In this document: in pieces, positions 40,029 to 52,105 of the stretch
How positions within the stretch are numbered: position 1 is the stretch's first letter
Layout: each line of letters starts with the position of its first letter
Origin: Amoebidium appalachense
Taxonomy: Eukaryota; Ichthyosporea
DNA: 64,000 bases
Direction: 5' to 3'
Assembly (NCBI GenBank): GCA_963693365.1
Contig: CAVNZM010000005.1
Span: 620,001 to 684,000, forward strand
Notes under the pieces: model-generated
What the model saw: the letters and a program-made list of their open reading frames with translations, nothing else
Told to the model about the DNA's origin: nothing
The model's database searches: none
Made by a program: the position numbers and the translations under genes

Positions 40029-40886
40029 CTCCCAGCCGAAGACATGCTTCGCTGCTTCACCGTCAACACGCTTGGTCCCCTGCTTGTCTCCAAACACTTT
40101 TTGCCACTCATGAACAAGGGCACAACACCACCCCCGATCATTGCAAACATGACCAGCAAGATGGGCAGTGTGGATGACAACAGCAGTGGGGGCTACTATC
40201 CCTACCGGGCATCAAAGTGTGCACTCAACATAGTCACAAAGAGCATGGCTATTGACTTGAAGGAGCAGGTGGGTGGGTGGGTAGGTGGGTAGGTGGGTGG
40301 ATGTAGGTGTGGGCGGGTGAGTGCGTGTGTGACCACGTGTCTGTGTGTGTGTGTGTGTGTGTTTGTGTGTGTTTCCTTTCTCTCTGCCTCCCCCCCCCCC
40401 CTCCCTCCCCCCCCCCCCCTCCACCCCCTCCTCCTTCCCCCCTCTCTCTTTGAAGTTGGTGTGTGCAATGGTGCCTGTTGCGGAAGTGTCACAGTGTAGA
40501 GGGACTAGTGCAGGGTGGTGTCTGTCTGTGTGTGTGCTTATTTATTTATTTTTCCTTTTTTTCTTTCTTTCTTTTTTTTTTTTTTTTTTTTTGTGGGGGG
40601 GGGGGGGGGGGGGGGGGGGGGGGATGGATTTGGGGGAGGTAGCAAGGGCAAAAAAAAGAGCTGGCAGGGGGGGAAGGGGGGGAAGGGGGGGGGGGGGGGG
40701 GACAGGGGGGTTGTGCCAATGCCATAACATGATTTTTTTTTTTTTTTTTTTTTAAGAAGTAGAAATAAATCCCCCCTTCCCCACCCTCCCCCCCCCCCCC
40801 CCCCCCCCCCCCACACACACACACCCCAACCCCAACCCCACCCCCGTTTTTTACCCCTCTTTTGTTTTAATGCTCCTCATAGAATT

Positions 40887-40918
<32 letters not shown>

Positions 40919-41111
40919 CCTCCTCCCCTGCCGGCCCCCCAGGGGCTCCGAGACACACACACACTTGCACTCATCCCCCCGACCATGCTGTGCAATGCCA
41001 TAATCCTGTGCTTGAAGCAATCACTCACATGATCCCTGCCCCCCTATCCCCATAGCGTGTACATAAAACTTGGCATTACTGAAACACTGGCAGTCAGAAC
41101 AAAAATGTTCA

Positions 41112-41188
<77 letters not shown>

Positions 41189-41369
41189 ACACACACAGGG
41201 TATTGCCGTTGTGCTTATGCATCCGGGCTATGTCCGCACGGACATGACTGGGGGCAGGGGGCTTATCGACGTGGATCAGTGCGTGTCTGGTCTGATCGAG
41301 GAGATCGAGAAGACGACACTCGGCAACTTCCGCTTTGTTGACTTCAAGCATGACATTGTGCCGTGGTAG
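37977..41369 (+). CDS. Short-chain dehydrogenase/reductase, C-factor / carbonyl-reductase type (4 exons)
   Basis: This is an NAD(P)H-dependent oxidoreductase of the classical SDR superfamily; the substrate cannot be inferred. Exons: 37977-38098, 39000-39198, 40029-40268, 41199-41369. All phases close, giving 243 residues, typical for a single-domain SDR. Visible motifs: the cofactor loop GASRGIG near residue 20, DVTDEASI (Asp of the adenine-binding region), NNAGVM, catalytic Ser in ANMTSKMGS, the YRASK pair (Tyr and Lys of YxxxK), and [11 protein letters not shown] after the active site. There is no signal peptide or membrane segment, so a cytosolic enzyme is likely. The RTDM and NFRFVDF tail resembles C-factor and sniffer-like reductases, but this subfamily call is less certain than SDR itself. 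Both the exon 3 and exon 4 acceptors are the ends of long (CA)n tracts. Confidence 0.92.
39505..39720. repeat. Poly-T, poly-G cluster in dehydrogenase intron 2
   Basis: About 37 T (39523-39559), a short A run, then G-rich sequence including about 30 G at 39659-39689. Confidence 0.9.
39897..40028. repeat. (AC)n microsatellite ending in the dehydrogenase exon 3 acceptor
   Basis: Two (AC)n blocks split by GTGTACACAA, ending in CACAG at 40028. A similar block at 41115-41198 ends in the exon 4 acceptor. Confidence 0.95.
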
Positions 41370-43305
41370 GCACGTGTGTGGGTATATTTGAAAAAATCAT
41401 AGACACTAATGAAAGTAATTTGTGCGGTCAGAGTGTTGATGGTAGGGGTCGTGGTTTCGAGCAGTGTTCACTTGATCTGAAATAGAAACACTTGGCTCTC
41501 TCCACACTTACTGGTACTATATGTAACACGCGTTTGCCGTGTTGTTCCCTTTACTTCCAGCATATGCTGGAGAAACAGAAAGGTAGACACATTGGATCTA
41601 GTTGAATTGCCATTCCCAGTGTACAGCACGCTTTCCATATTTGGGATTGTACATGCGTTTAGGATTATCAAATAGACTTTTTACCTTAAATATTTAGCGT
41701 GACCATGGTGACACTGTAACGAAATCTGCATTCTAGTTCTTTTCGTTCTAGCTCTTCACCGAGCCTCTTGTGCCCCTTGTATAACTGTAATGTAATGATT
41801 GATACATCCATGCATATACTTGAAAAAGGAAGGAACCCCAACTTTGCGCATGCCCACCATGCCACAAAGGCTTTTTCACCATCAATGCAAATGTAGCCGG
41901 GCTCTTCTGATTATATCGCCCGAAGGCACACATGGGCACGCCATCCACCTACATACAACCTTCTCTGGGCCACCGCGGCTGAGTACACGCACACAGTTTG
42001 TGCACAAACTCGTCCTGGGCGTTGTTGCCCCCCCCCCCCCCCCTCGCCCCCCCCCCACACACACGCACACACAACACACACACACCACACACACACACAC
42101 ACACACAAGGTGACATCATCTACCAAGTTGGTTTTGTAGTCACTTCGGCGCCATCTGCCATGTTCGATTTCGCGGGAAGCCCTTTGATTGGCTGACCATT
42201 TGGCGGGCGACTTTGATTGGTGGAGCGTCACACCCCTATTTCCAGCCTTTGGACTCTCGCATTTGCATTGCTTGTAGATTCCGTGCCAACGCGAAAACGT
42301 GTTTTTTTCGATGTGAAACTTCTGGACATGCTCTAGGAATTGTGTGAGATTGATAGAGTGCTTTTTAGGAAGGACGAATGGAGAACATGAAGTGAATAGG
42401 GAGGGGCTCTTAAGCTTGTAGTTTTGCTTTTTTTGCTTATAATTTGCTCTGTGCGAAGTGATTTTGAGTGCTCTGGCTAGGTTTGCGTAATTTGAGGTTG
42501 AGGGCTTTGCATGGCCAAGCCGGATCAAAGCCAACAGTAGATTCCGTTAAAAGTCAAGAGGAAAGTGAACTATAGAGGACTTCGTAGTCTTGAGATACTC
42601 ATATAATTTTGTTTGTGGATAAGGAGGTGCTCTTCTCTATAGCTGGAGCATCACCAGAGCAGCCAACACAGTAAGTGTGCAATCTGATCGATTTTGTTTC
42701 TTGCTGCGTTTGTGTCCGCACCGGGCCACTTTCTTTGCCTTGGTGGGTATAAGGCGGGACAGAACACCTCTTACCAATATAAGGGTTTCTTTGCGTCTTT
42801 CTTCTAGCTATTTTGTCACGCACAAACACTTCTTTCTCTTTCTCCGAGGGTGCATCGTCATCCCTTCCTGTGTGCTGCATCAGATTGGCCGCTCTATCAT
42901 CATGCGCTCTCACGCGCTTTTCATCGTCTTATCGATTTGTGGGTATTTTTTGGTGCTTTTTTGTGACGTGGGAAGTTCTGCTCACAGAATCGCATGTAAT
43001 GAGAGCTGCCCCTAGGATGCATGTTCACGGCATCAATTGGCACCGTTCTTGGGGGTCCGAGGAAGCGGGGGAAGGGGAAGGGGGGGGAGGGGGGGGGGGG
43101 GGGGCAAGAACTTGCTATTTAGCTTTTCTTTCATTTTATTATTCATTTGCTGATTTTGCCTAGGTGGTGTCTGCTCTGCACACATAAATCATGGCTACAG
43201 CAGGATTTCGAATTGAGTTCGAAATTCGGTTTGCTTGCAGCGATTGTTTTGTAGTGATTTAGAAAAGAGCCTACGTGTCAGCCATTTGACCCTTGCTCTT
43301 TTTAG
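41370..43305. other. Intergenic; TFDP promoter and possible 5' untranslated exon
   Basis: No protein was recognised on either strand. About 42160-42220 holds the E2F-like and CCAAT-like cluster described separately. A strong donor-like site GTAAGT follows 42670, and CTCTTTTTAG directly precedes the TFDP start codon at 43306. A non-coding first exon ending near 42670, spliced to 43306, is therefore likely. The first 600 bases should contain the dehydrogenase 3' UTR. Confidence 0.5.
42168..42220 (+). promoter_or_regulatory. E2F/DP-like and inverted CCAAT site cluster upstream of TFDP
   Basis: TTTCGCGGGAA (42168-42178) and TTTGGCGGGC (42199-42208) match the E2F/DP consensus TTTSSCGC closely. 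Two GATTGG boxes (42186-42191 and 42215-42220, CCAATC on the other strand) interleave with them. This arrangement is typical of cell-cycle promoters bound by E2F/DP and NF-Y. The gene downstream encodes DP itself, which suggests feedback control. Confidence 0.55.
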
Positions 43306-44266
43306 ATGTCGAAGCGGGATTATAAGAACACCATCGGCAACGGGGAAGTGGAAGCGCCCCCGACCTCGACAACAGAGCATACATCGGCCCCTTCCAGCCA
43401 ACCAACAGCGAAGCAAGCATCCCCCCACACATCACCTACACAAAATACTACTACGGCGGAGGGGCAAGATGGACAGATTAACACACAGCCACCACAAAGC
43501 GAGAATGCCCCACAAGCGGCACCACCCCAGGCACAGTACCAGCAACCACATATGCAGCAGCAACCCCCACAACAACCAATGCCCATGCCTAACGTGCACG
43601 GTTCCATGCCTATGATGCACCACCCCCGAGCCCCCATGATGGGCCCGAACGGACAGCCAATGCCACACCCGGGCAACTTCCAGGGGCCACCGGGCCAACA
43701 GCCCATCCGTATGGTGCCCCCACCACCACCAGGATACCATCACCCAGGCATGGGCCCACCCATGCCTTTTCCCTTGTATGGGCACCCAGGGGCCACACCG
43801 CAGCAACTAAGAACACTGAAGAGGAAACAGGACGTACTGGGCATGTCTGCGGCTATGTCGACAGCGTAAGTGGGGGGGTTGAGTTTAGAGAGGAGCGGGT
43901 AGAACAGGGTATTGGTTACGCCCTTGCCCCTCTTCCCCTTTTAACGTTTATGTCGGTATTTCTCTGGATCTTTTTTTTATTAGATGGTAACTGTGCTATT
44001 TCCATGAAGGGGGATTGCACCATACATAGCGCCAATCATATCCTAACGACAACATGACGTAACCTGAAGTTGCGTGCGAAATGCTGACATAGACTTTAGT
44101 ATTAGCTATAAGATCAGGTGCATGCCTTCTTTTTTTTTTTTTGTTAATTTTAATTTGTTTCGGATTATTCTCGGTCCATAATTCCTGTGTCAACACGTTG
44201 TGACTGTGCTTTTTCCTCTCTGTTTGTGATCCCTGATCCTAATCACCCCCCCCCCCCCCCCCCCAT

Positions 44267-44297
<31 letters not shown>

Positions 44298-44351
44298 GGG
44301 CTTCCATTCTTTCTCTCTCTCCCTCTTTTTTTTCTTTTTCTTTTTCTTTTT

Positions 44352-44392
<41 letters not shown>

Positions 44393-44979
44393 ATTTCGTG
44401 TAATGCTGTGATGTTCCAGTCGCCAACCATGGCCACACGCTTATATGGCTGAAATCATGCAGGCGGCGGTCACGGGGTGGGGGTGTGGACAAAAACAGCA
44501 AAGGGCTACGGCACTTCTCTCTCAAAGTCTGTGAAAAGGTGCGACAGAAGGGCCGTACGTCTTATAACGAGGTGGGTGCCATCGCCGCCTGTGGCTTTTT
44601 GTCCCTGCATGTGTCTGAGTTAATTCTTGTGTTCGTGTGTGCGTGCATACGTGTGCGGACGCGTGTGTGCCCCGCAAAGCCTAGTATTTAGTAGCCGGTG
44701 TTATATAATGATTATGAACGCACTTTGCTCCACTCCGGAATACACTGGTCAGTCACAGGCTACTGTCGGGATCTTTCAGCCATTGCACAAAGCACTATAA
44801 TCCCTGTTGCGGCAATGAACCATCATTGTCCTGCCTATCTCATTTCGTCTTTGTTGTGGCTCCCCGGTTGATGTCTTTGTCGAGACACACTGCATCCTGT
44901 GTGCGTGTCGGTTTGTACCTGTTCACGTGCATCCATGGCACCCACTCACGTAAACCTCCCCCCCCCCCCCCTCCCCCCA

Positions 44980-45047
<68 letters not shown>

Positions 45048-46038
45048 TGCCGATGAACTTGTGGCTGAGCTCACCTCTGCCATGATTGCTCCACGCACCC
45101 AATCCCGTCGCGGCTCAGACAATGTAGCCCCCTCCCCCCCCCCCTCCCCCCTCCCCCCCCCGCCTCTCCCTTCCCTTTCTCCCCGTTCCTTTTTTCGATT
45201 CTTCACGGACCAGTTTGCTTGTATGAACTGTGGATGTACCGCTGGAGCCACAGACAGATGAACTGATTGGCTGTTAAACATATCTTTATAAGGCATACAA
45301 AGGTTTGAGACATTCATGCTCTTGATGTTATGCTGGTGTGCCTTGGGCTGACTGGGCCACGAAGATACGAGGTGGTTGTATTGTTGAAGCAACAGTGCAT
45401 TTGCCGGTTTTTACCCATCGTGATATTTCCCTTCCCCTTAACTCTCCCATTTTTTATTGAGCTTCCTGGGACTTTGTAAAGCTCAGTTCGTAGCCCCTCT
45501 CCAACATGTGCCATGTCCTCGTTTTTTGCAACTCGAGTACTCTTACTGCGCCACATTCTTTCACCTCACACACACGTGACATGTTTGTGCATGCCACACC
45601 CATTGCTCACACCCCCTTTCAGCTGTACGACAGCAAGAACATACGGCGGCGGGTGTACGATGCCCTGAATGTGCTGATGGCCATGAACATCATTGCCAAG
45701 GAGAAGAAGGAGATACGGTGGGTCGGCCTGCCTGCTAACTCGGCTGAGGAGTGCATGCAGCTGCAGGTATTTATCCGATGTGCGCCCTGTGGTGTCCTAG
45801 CGTGCTCTGGGCCCTGTTCTTGTTCTGCTATCCGTCGGCATACTTTGATGGTCATTAGTTGATGCATGTGCGGAGCATGCTGCACCTAAGACTTGCAGGG
45901 TTTGGGTGGGATAGTCACTGTGTGGGTGCAGGGGGATTGTCGGGCCCGGCAGGAGCGCATCCGCAAGAAGAAGGCCCACCTGTATGAGCTCATCATCCAG
46001 GTAAAGACAACCTCTCCCTCTTTCTCTCTCTCTTCCCC

Positions 46039-46103
<65 letters not shown>

Positions 46104-48144
46104 ACACACAGGCCCTCCAGCCCCCCGAATGGCATGCCTCGTATCTTTTGTGTGTTGACTTCTTAACTCATGGGCAGGTCTCCTGCACCCTGTTTGTCGT
46201 TGTTGATTTTGGGCTTCACACTAGTGAAGAAATTTGCAACACCCCACCCACAAAACCCGGGCAAAACGGAAACGGAGGAGAAAAGGGAACTCCCTGTGCA
46301 AAAACCTTCAGTTAGAAAGCAGCGATGCGGGGGGAGGGGGAGGGGCGGGGGGGGGGGGGGGGGGGGAGGGGGGGGAGGGGGGAGGGGGAGGGGAGGGGGG
46401 ATATACATTTGGAGATGTGAGGAGGTTCACACCCGCAAGCACCTGCACACACCCAGGGCACACATTTTGGCCTTCCCAACCCCTGTGGCCTGGCGGGAGC
46501 TTGGACTGTGTTTGCTTTGTGTTCTGTTGCTGCCTTAACCTCGTATGGCCCTGCAGCAAGTGGCATTCAAGAACTTGGTGCGGAGGAACAGTGAGCTGGA
46601 GGCAGCGCATGGGCGCTATGACGACAGCAAGCTGATCCAGCTGCCATACATCATCGTCAATACGGCCACAGACACACAGATAGACTGCGAGATGGCCGAG
46701 GACGGGTACGTGCCTGCTCATGGCCACATGGCACACCAGGGGCATATGAACCTGTTGGGCTCTGCTTATCATCCATACTGTTGATGTGTGGGTTGCAGTC
46801 TACAGGTGTTGTCCAGTATGTGTACTGCGGTTTTGTCCAGTATAGTGTTGTCCAGTATGTGTACTGCGCGCTTTGTACACATTCTAACCCCCCCCCCCCC
46901 CCCCCCCCCCCTTCCCCCATCTCCCCCTCTCCCCCCCTCGCCCCACCCTACCACCCACCCAGACACAAATGGATGAGCTCTTATGATGCATGCTTTTTGT
47001 ATTTGCGTTACTTGCCTCTATTGAGTCACACGTTGCTTCCGTATTGCCCTTGTGCTCACACTGTCTTTACACCAATAGGACGGAGTATTTCTTCCAGTTC
47101 AGCGGGGCGTTTGAGATCCACGACGAGATCGAGGTGCTCAAGCGCATGCACATGGCCAAGGGCCTGGACCAGGGGGCCGTGCCTGAGGACTGCCTGCATG
47201 ACGCACTGAGCCTGGTCCCCGAGGAGGTCAGGCACCATGTCGTAGGTACGTGCTGTATGCCATGCCATGGGTGCAAACACTATATCACATCATTTCATGG
47301 GTGCTTCAATGTCAGGCATTATTCAGTAATTGCAGATTTGTAAACGGTTAATGTTGTATTTAGTTATGAGAAATTCGAGAATTTTTGCATACCCACCGCT
47401 CGGGTGATCTTGGTTCTGATAAGAAGCTTATCTCTAAATATAATCAGAAACCGCCAGTCGCCAAGAAATGGTCCAGCTTCGAAGAAGCACCAAACGATAC
47501 CGTTTGCGAACTCAAAAGGCCATTCAGAAACGGAAAACCCGTATGTTTAAATCGTATCTGCGTGAGAGGATGTGGCCATTTTCAGTTGGTGGAACATTAT
47601 GAAGCTTGTTGTATTGGTAGAAAAAACAACCAGAGATCTATTTGTAGTTAATATCATTGGTGGAGCATTTGAGATAGCTTGGCGGAGGCTGGCATTCAGA
47701 AACCAATTTACCCCTATATGGTTACTGTAGTTATATTGATCGGTGGAGCATTTGGGGTTAGCTTGTTGGCCCATGGAGGCCGGCTCTAAGAAAAACCATT
47801 AACCGCTATTTGGTCACTCGGCTGCTCAAAGCTATGCCCACTAATATTAATTACGGACACCCACAGACATGGCTGCCGGGGGCCTCAAACGTCTCAGCGA
47901 GCCCTTCCCACCACCGCCACCCCTGCTAGGTGTGCACCCGAGCATGGGGGCACCCATGAGCCCTATGGGGGTACCATGGCCACCATTCCCAGCCACCACA
48001 CCGCCCATCCCCCAGGGGGGGCACATGCACATGGCGCAGGCATACATGGGCCAGCAGGCGCCATACGACGAGGAATATAGTGGCAGTGACGAGGAGGAGG
48101 GGGACCAGCACGTGTATGGCCCCGTGCCTGTGTCTGCTTCATAG
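43306..48144 (+). CDS. TFDP: DP subunit of the E2F/DP transcription factor (8 exons)
   Basis: DP proteins pair with E2Fs in the nucleus to bind TTTSSCGC sites and control G1/S genes. Exons: 43306-43865, 44463-44571, 45046-45123, 45623-45766, 45932-46000, 46557-46705, 47079-47245, 47867-48144. All phases close; 517 residues. Residues 1-187 are a Pro/Gln/Met/His-rich low-complexity arm. The winged-helix DNA-binding domain follows: [29 protein letters not shown] and the [17 protein letters not shown] recognition segment (RRxYD-type, about residues 257-262). The coiled-coil and marked-box dimerisation parts are visible as [40 protein letters not shown] and [14 protein letters not shown]. The tail is Pro-rich and then acidic ([14 protein letters not shown]), which could serve activation. 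Length exceeds the roughly 410-450 residues of animal DP1/2 because of the N-terminal arm. The start codon lies directly after an acceptor-like TTTTTAG. Confidence 0.93.
44998..45045. repeat. (CA)n ending in the TFDP exon 3 acceptor
   Basis: About 28 CA units from about 44985 run into CAG at 45043-45045. Another (CA)n lies at 46039-46102 in intron 5. Confidence 0.9.
46750..46900 (+). repeat. Dispersed short repeat with poly-C end, TFDP intron 6
   Basis: GGGCTCTGCTTATCATCCAT matches the start of the family at 35605 and 32940. A GTTGTCCAGTATGTGTACTG unit is repeated two to three times inside. It ends ACATTCTAACCCCCCC, like the copy near 16590. Confidence 0.6.
47656..47820. repeat. Diverged tandem duplication in TFDP intron 7
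   Basis: GGTGGAGCATTTG(A/G)G..TAGCTTG is followed by GGAGGC(T/C)GGC, a run of AA-ACCA-TT and TATTTGGT-like sequence. It occurs at about 47658 and 47741, a spacing of about 83 bases. Confidence 0.65.
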
Positions 48145-48147
48145 GGT

Positions 48148-48180
<33 letters not shown>

Positions 48181-48191
48181 GGGGTTGGGGG

Positions 48192-48225
<34 letters not shown>

Positions 48226-48956
48226 TGGGCAAGGAACTGGGGATACTGTGAAGAATGGGGTTGGGGCTTTGAATGATGCATGTCAATGAATTGGATATGG
48301 TATTCTCTGGTTTTTGTGTTGATCTGGGTTCACTTGGTGTGTTTGGACATATTTGCTTGCAGGAGCCACGTTGAAGGTTGTTTGGCACGCGCGCGCCAGC
48401 AGGCAGAAAGGTTTAGCACCTTAATTAATTATTTTATGTATGTTACGTAGTACATAATGGTTGCGAATTTAGGTGTATGTCTGATAAATGGCATTGAAAG
48501 TCTTTTATGCGACAGCTGGTTTCTGCATTACCCGAGAGGTATGTAAACCTCACCCCTGTTTGGATTCTTTCTGCTTACGAAATGTACATTGGCACAGAGG
48601 CAACGATTGTGCCTCGTGTTGCATGATGTTTCATTTAGCGGCCAAAACACATTCTAACGATGGGTGATGTATTTTGTAGCAAAGGCAGACATCTAGTCTG
48701 TGGAATCAACTGGGTGTGATGGGTCTTCTGGCATGATCTCTGGTAAAACATGTCTCGAATGTATGTGGTGTTCACGTATAAGCATGTGCGTGTGTGCATG
48801 TAATAGAGATACACGCCACACGCGTGTGCATGTAATGAAGGTGTGACCGTTCCACGGGCGTGTATGCAATTGCATGCATATGGTATTTGAATAAGTAAAG
48901 ATGAATTCTGCTTGTGTGCATGTGCTCACGGGTTGACCGGATGTGACAGTCACTGT

Positions 48957-49079
48957 GTGTTAGTGTGTGTGTGTGCGCGCGCGCGCACGCGCGTGTGGGT
49001 GTGCGTGAGTGTGCATGCTTGCGTGTACACGGCTGTGCGTCACTGTGTGTGTATGTGCACGTGTGTGTGTGTGTACGAC

Positions 49080-49114
<35 letters not shown>

Positions 49115-49166
49115 ACGACACTGTGTGTGTGTGTGTGTGTGTGTGTACGAAACTGTGTGTGTGTGT

Positions 49167-49202
<36 letters not shown>

Positions 49203-49205
49203 CGC

Positions 49206-49236
<31 letters not shown>

Positions 49237-49241
49237 CATTC

Positions 49242-49272
<31 letters not shown>

Positions 49273-49273
49273 C

Positions 49274-49310
<37 letters not shown>

Positions 49311-49311
49311 C

Positions 49312-49348
<37 letters not shown>

Positions 49349-49349
49349 C

Positions 49350-49384
<35 letters not shown>

Positions 49385-49389
49385 CATTC

Positions 49390-49420
<31 letters not shown>

Positions 49421-49458
49421 CACTGTGTGTGTGTGTGTGTGTGTGTGTGTCTACGACA

Positions 49459-49496
<38 letters not shown>

Positions 49497-49497
49497 C

Positions 49498-49534
<37 letters not shown>

Positions 49535-49535
49535 C

Positions 49536-49572
<37 letters not shown>

Positions 49573-49573
49573 C

Positions 49574-49608
<35 letters not shown>

Positions 49609-49610
49609 CA

Positions 49611-49648
<38 letters not shown>

Positions 49649-49649
49649 C

Positions 49650-49684
<35 letters not shown>

Positions 49685-49685
49685 C

Positions 49686-49724
<39 letters not shown>

Positions 49725-49725
49725 C

Positions 49726-49763
<38 letters not shown>

Positions 49764-49765
49764 AC

Positions 49766-49806
<41 letters not shown>

Positions 49807-49809
49807 CAC

Positions 49810-49840
<31 letters not shown>

Positions 49841-49843
49841 CAC

Positions 49844-49874
<31 letters not shown>

Positions 49875-49875
49875 C

Positions 49876-49918
<43 letters not shown>

Positions 49919-49990
49919 CACTGTGTGTGTGTGTGTGTGTGTGTGTGTGCACGACAATGTGTGTGTGTGTGTGTGCGCGCGCGCGCACGA

Positions 49991-50044
<54 letters not shown>

Positions 50045-50088
50045 ACGACCCTGTGTATGTGTGTGTGTGTGTGCGTGTGTTTTTGCAT

Positions 50089-50156
<68 letters not shown>

Positions 50157-50158
50157 TG
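48957..50158. repeat. (GT)n minisatellite with regular ACGACA interruptions
   Basis: Blocks of (GT)n, about 25-40 bases long, are separated by about 26 copies of ACGAC-type interruptions. From about 49232 to 49720 the interruptions alternate strictly between ACGACACTG and ACGACATT(C/G), so the real repeat is a dimer of about 75 bases. Confidence 0.95.
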
Positions 50159-50357
50159 TGTGTGGCCCTTCGTTTAAATTGGGTGCACATGCATGTGGTG
50201 TATGTGTTTTTCTAAGGGTCAATGCGCACGGCGAACTCCCTATGACCATCGCCTTTTCCTACCGTGTTTACCAGTTGCTTGTACACGTGCTGTGTACGCG
50301 AGTGCGTCCGTGCACATAGGTTAAGGCGAAGTGCGAGTCGGACAGAGAAAAGTTAGA

Positions 50358-50378
50358 GTATATGCGTATCGCATATAC
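50358..50378. repeat. Perfect inverted repeat (9-bp arms, 3-base loop)
   Basis: GTATATGCG and CGCATATAC are separated by TAT. It lies about 100 bases upstream of the orphan E2F-like sites. Confidence 0.65.
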
Positions 50379-50473
50379 AATAGGTCCGGTTGAACACTGA
50401 TTAGTTTGAGATCACGGTGATTGGTACTGTGTATGTGTAACATCTGTTATTGTATCTAGCCATATATGGAAAA

Positions 50474-50500
50474 TTTGGCGGGAAGTTTTGGCGCGCAAAA
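50474..50500 (+). promoter_or_regulatory. Pair of E2F/DP-like sites without an adjacent recognised gene
   Basis: TTTGGCGGGAA (50474-50484) is followed one base later by TTTTGGCGCGCAAAA (50486-50500), which contains the exact consensus TTTGGCGC and is nearly palindromic. The nearest genes both end toward this point, so the sites are not in an obvious promoter of a recognised gene. Confidence 0.4.
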
Positions 50501-50789
50501 AGAAACGTTCTGAGAAACGAATCATTAGTACTGATATGCATGTAGAGCTCTAGTACCGGGTTTCGTTACATACTCATTAGTCTGAGATGTCTGAATTATT
50601 CTGTGATACGGTCATGATACATAAGATGGTGCCATATATATATATGAAGGTGCAGATCTATTATTGGTGGTAGCATTTAGGCTGGCGCATGCTTTGTTTG
50701 CACTATCATATACAATGTAGGTGTATGTGTGTTGCTTGGTGTGTCTGTAAGAGTTGCGTGTTTAACCATCAAGTCTGTCCGACTGTCAC

Positions 50790-50855
<66 letters not shown>

Positions 50856-51743
50856 CGTGCGTGTGGGTGTGCGTGTGTACGGTGTGCGTGTGTGGGGAGG
50901 GGGGGAGGGAGGGGGGGGGGGGGGGGGGAGGGGGGGAGGGGGGTGAGGACTCATCGCGATCGGCCGGTTGTATATTTGAGGCTGCTATATATCATAGTAT
51001 ATGTGAACTGAGTTAAGGAGGAGAGGGGGGAGGTGGGGGATCCGGAGAGGGGGCTCAAATATATGCCTGCGAGCTCCCTCCCTCCTCATCTAGGCCCAGA
51101 CCTAGGCCCGCTTCCCCCAGAGTCCCCCCCCCCCCCCCCTCCCCCCTCCCCCCCCCCTCCCCCCCCTCCCCCTCCCCCCCCCCCCCCCTCAAAAAAAAAA
51201 AAAAAAAAATCCACCCAACGTACGCGCAAAGCTACCTTCTCTCGCACATGCTTGGATTCAAACATTTCAGCGAGCCTTCGGGTGATTCCATGGCCGGCCT
51301 TCTAACCCACAGCATAGCCCGGAGTACGCTAGTCCACAATGTTTCTTGGCCAACAGTTACCCGTTATACGCCGTGCCATGCTCACCCCGCCAGTCTCTTC
51401 CTATCTCAGTCCCAGTGATGATTATAAACTGGAAGGGTCAGCCCACCGATTGCATGCAAAGCAAAACATCAGGTTATGAGTTCTATCTAATATGTATCTT
51501 TGTATGTCAGTCGTGAGTGAGTTGCAATTGGCAAATTAGCGTTCGAGTTAACACTGAGCTCAAAACTTGTTTTGTTTAACTCCAAAGTGGCTCGCAACCG
51601 ATTGGATAGTTCTCGATTCTTTCCGAGTTAGTAGGTTTGTACCCCTCTCTGTGAATATTTTATTGCAATCCCCTCCCTCTTCTATAGTTAGTTAGCCCCA
51701 TTACTCCCCGATCACCTTGGCCACCTGGCACCAAGCTGCTGTT

Positions 51744-51783
<40 letters not shown>

Positions 51784-51794
51784 TGCTGGGGGGA

Positions 51795-51945
51795 GGAGGT
51801 GATGTATATGTTAAAGGGTTCAAAATATGGAGGAGACAACAACGAGCAACAACAAAACGTCACAAAAGTGGGAAATTCAAAATCGAACAATTTAGGCGTG
51901 CAGGCAGAAGACACTTGAACAGAGCCCATCATCAAGGGGGTTCAT
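51795..51945 (-). repeat. Dispersed repeat, copy inverted relative to 31640-31800
   Basis: The reverse complement starts near CTTGATGATGGGCTCTGTTC and ends TTTAACATATACATCACCTCC followed by C-rich sequence. It matches the MRPL44 intron copy almost end to end. Confidence 0.85.
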
Positions 51946-52051
51946 ATGCCTCCACAAAAGCATGGGTTTCGACTCTTTAGCCTCTCGCGCGTGGTTCCCA
52001 ACCCATACTTGGGGAATCCACCCGTCTTGGCCAAAGACGAGCAGGGTTGTT

Positions 52052-52104
<53 letters not shown>
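52052..52104. repeat. Poly-G run of about 53
   Basis: An uninterrupted G homopolymer in intergenic sequence, without a flanking GT repeat. Confidence 0.95.

Positions 52105-52105
<1 letters not shown>

Noticed and set aside
47385-47651. 88-codon open frame on + with mixed composition (contains [15 protein letters not shown])
   Set aside because: It looks less repetitive than most, but it lies inside TFDP intron 7 with no recognisable family, no splice partners and no duplicate elsewhere. Chance cannot be excluded.
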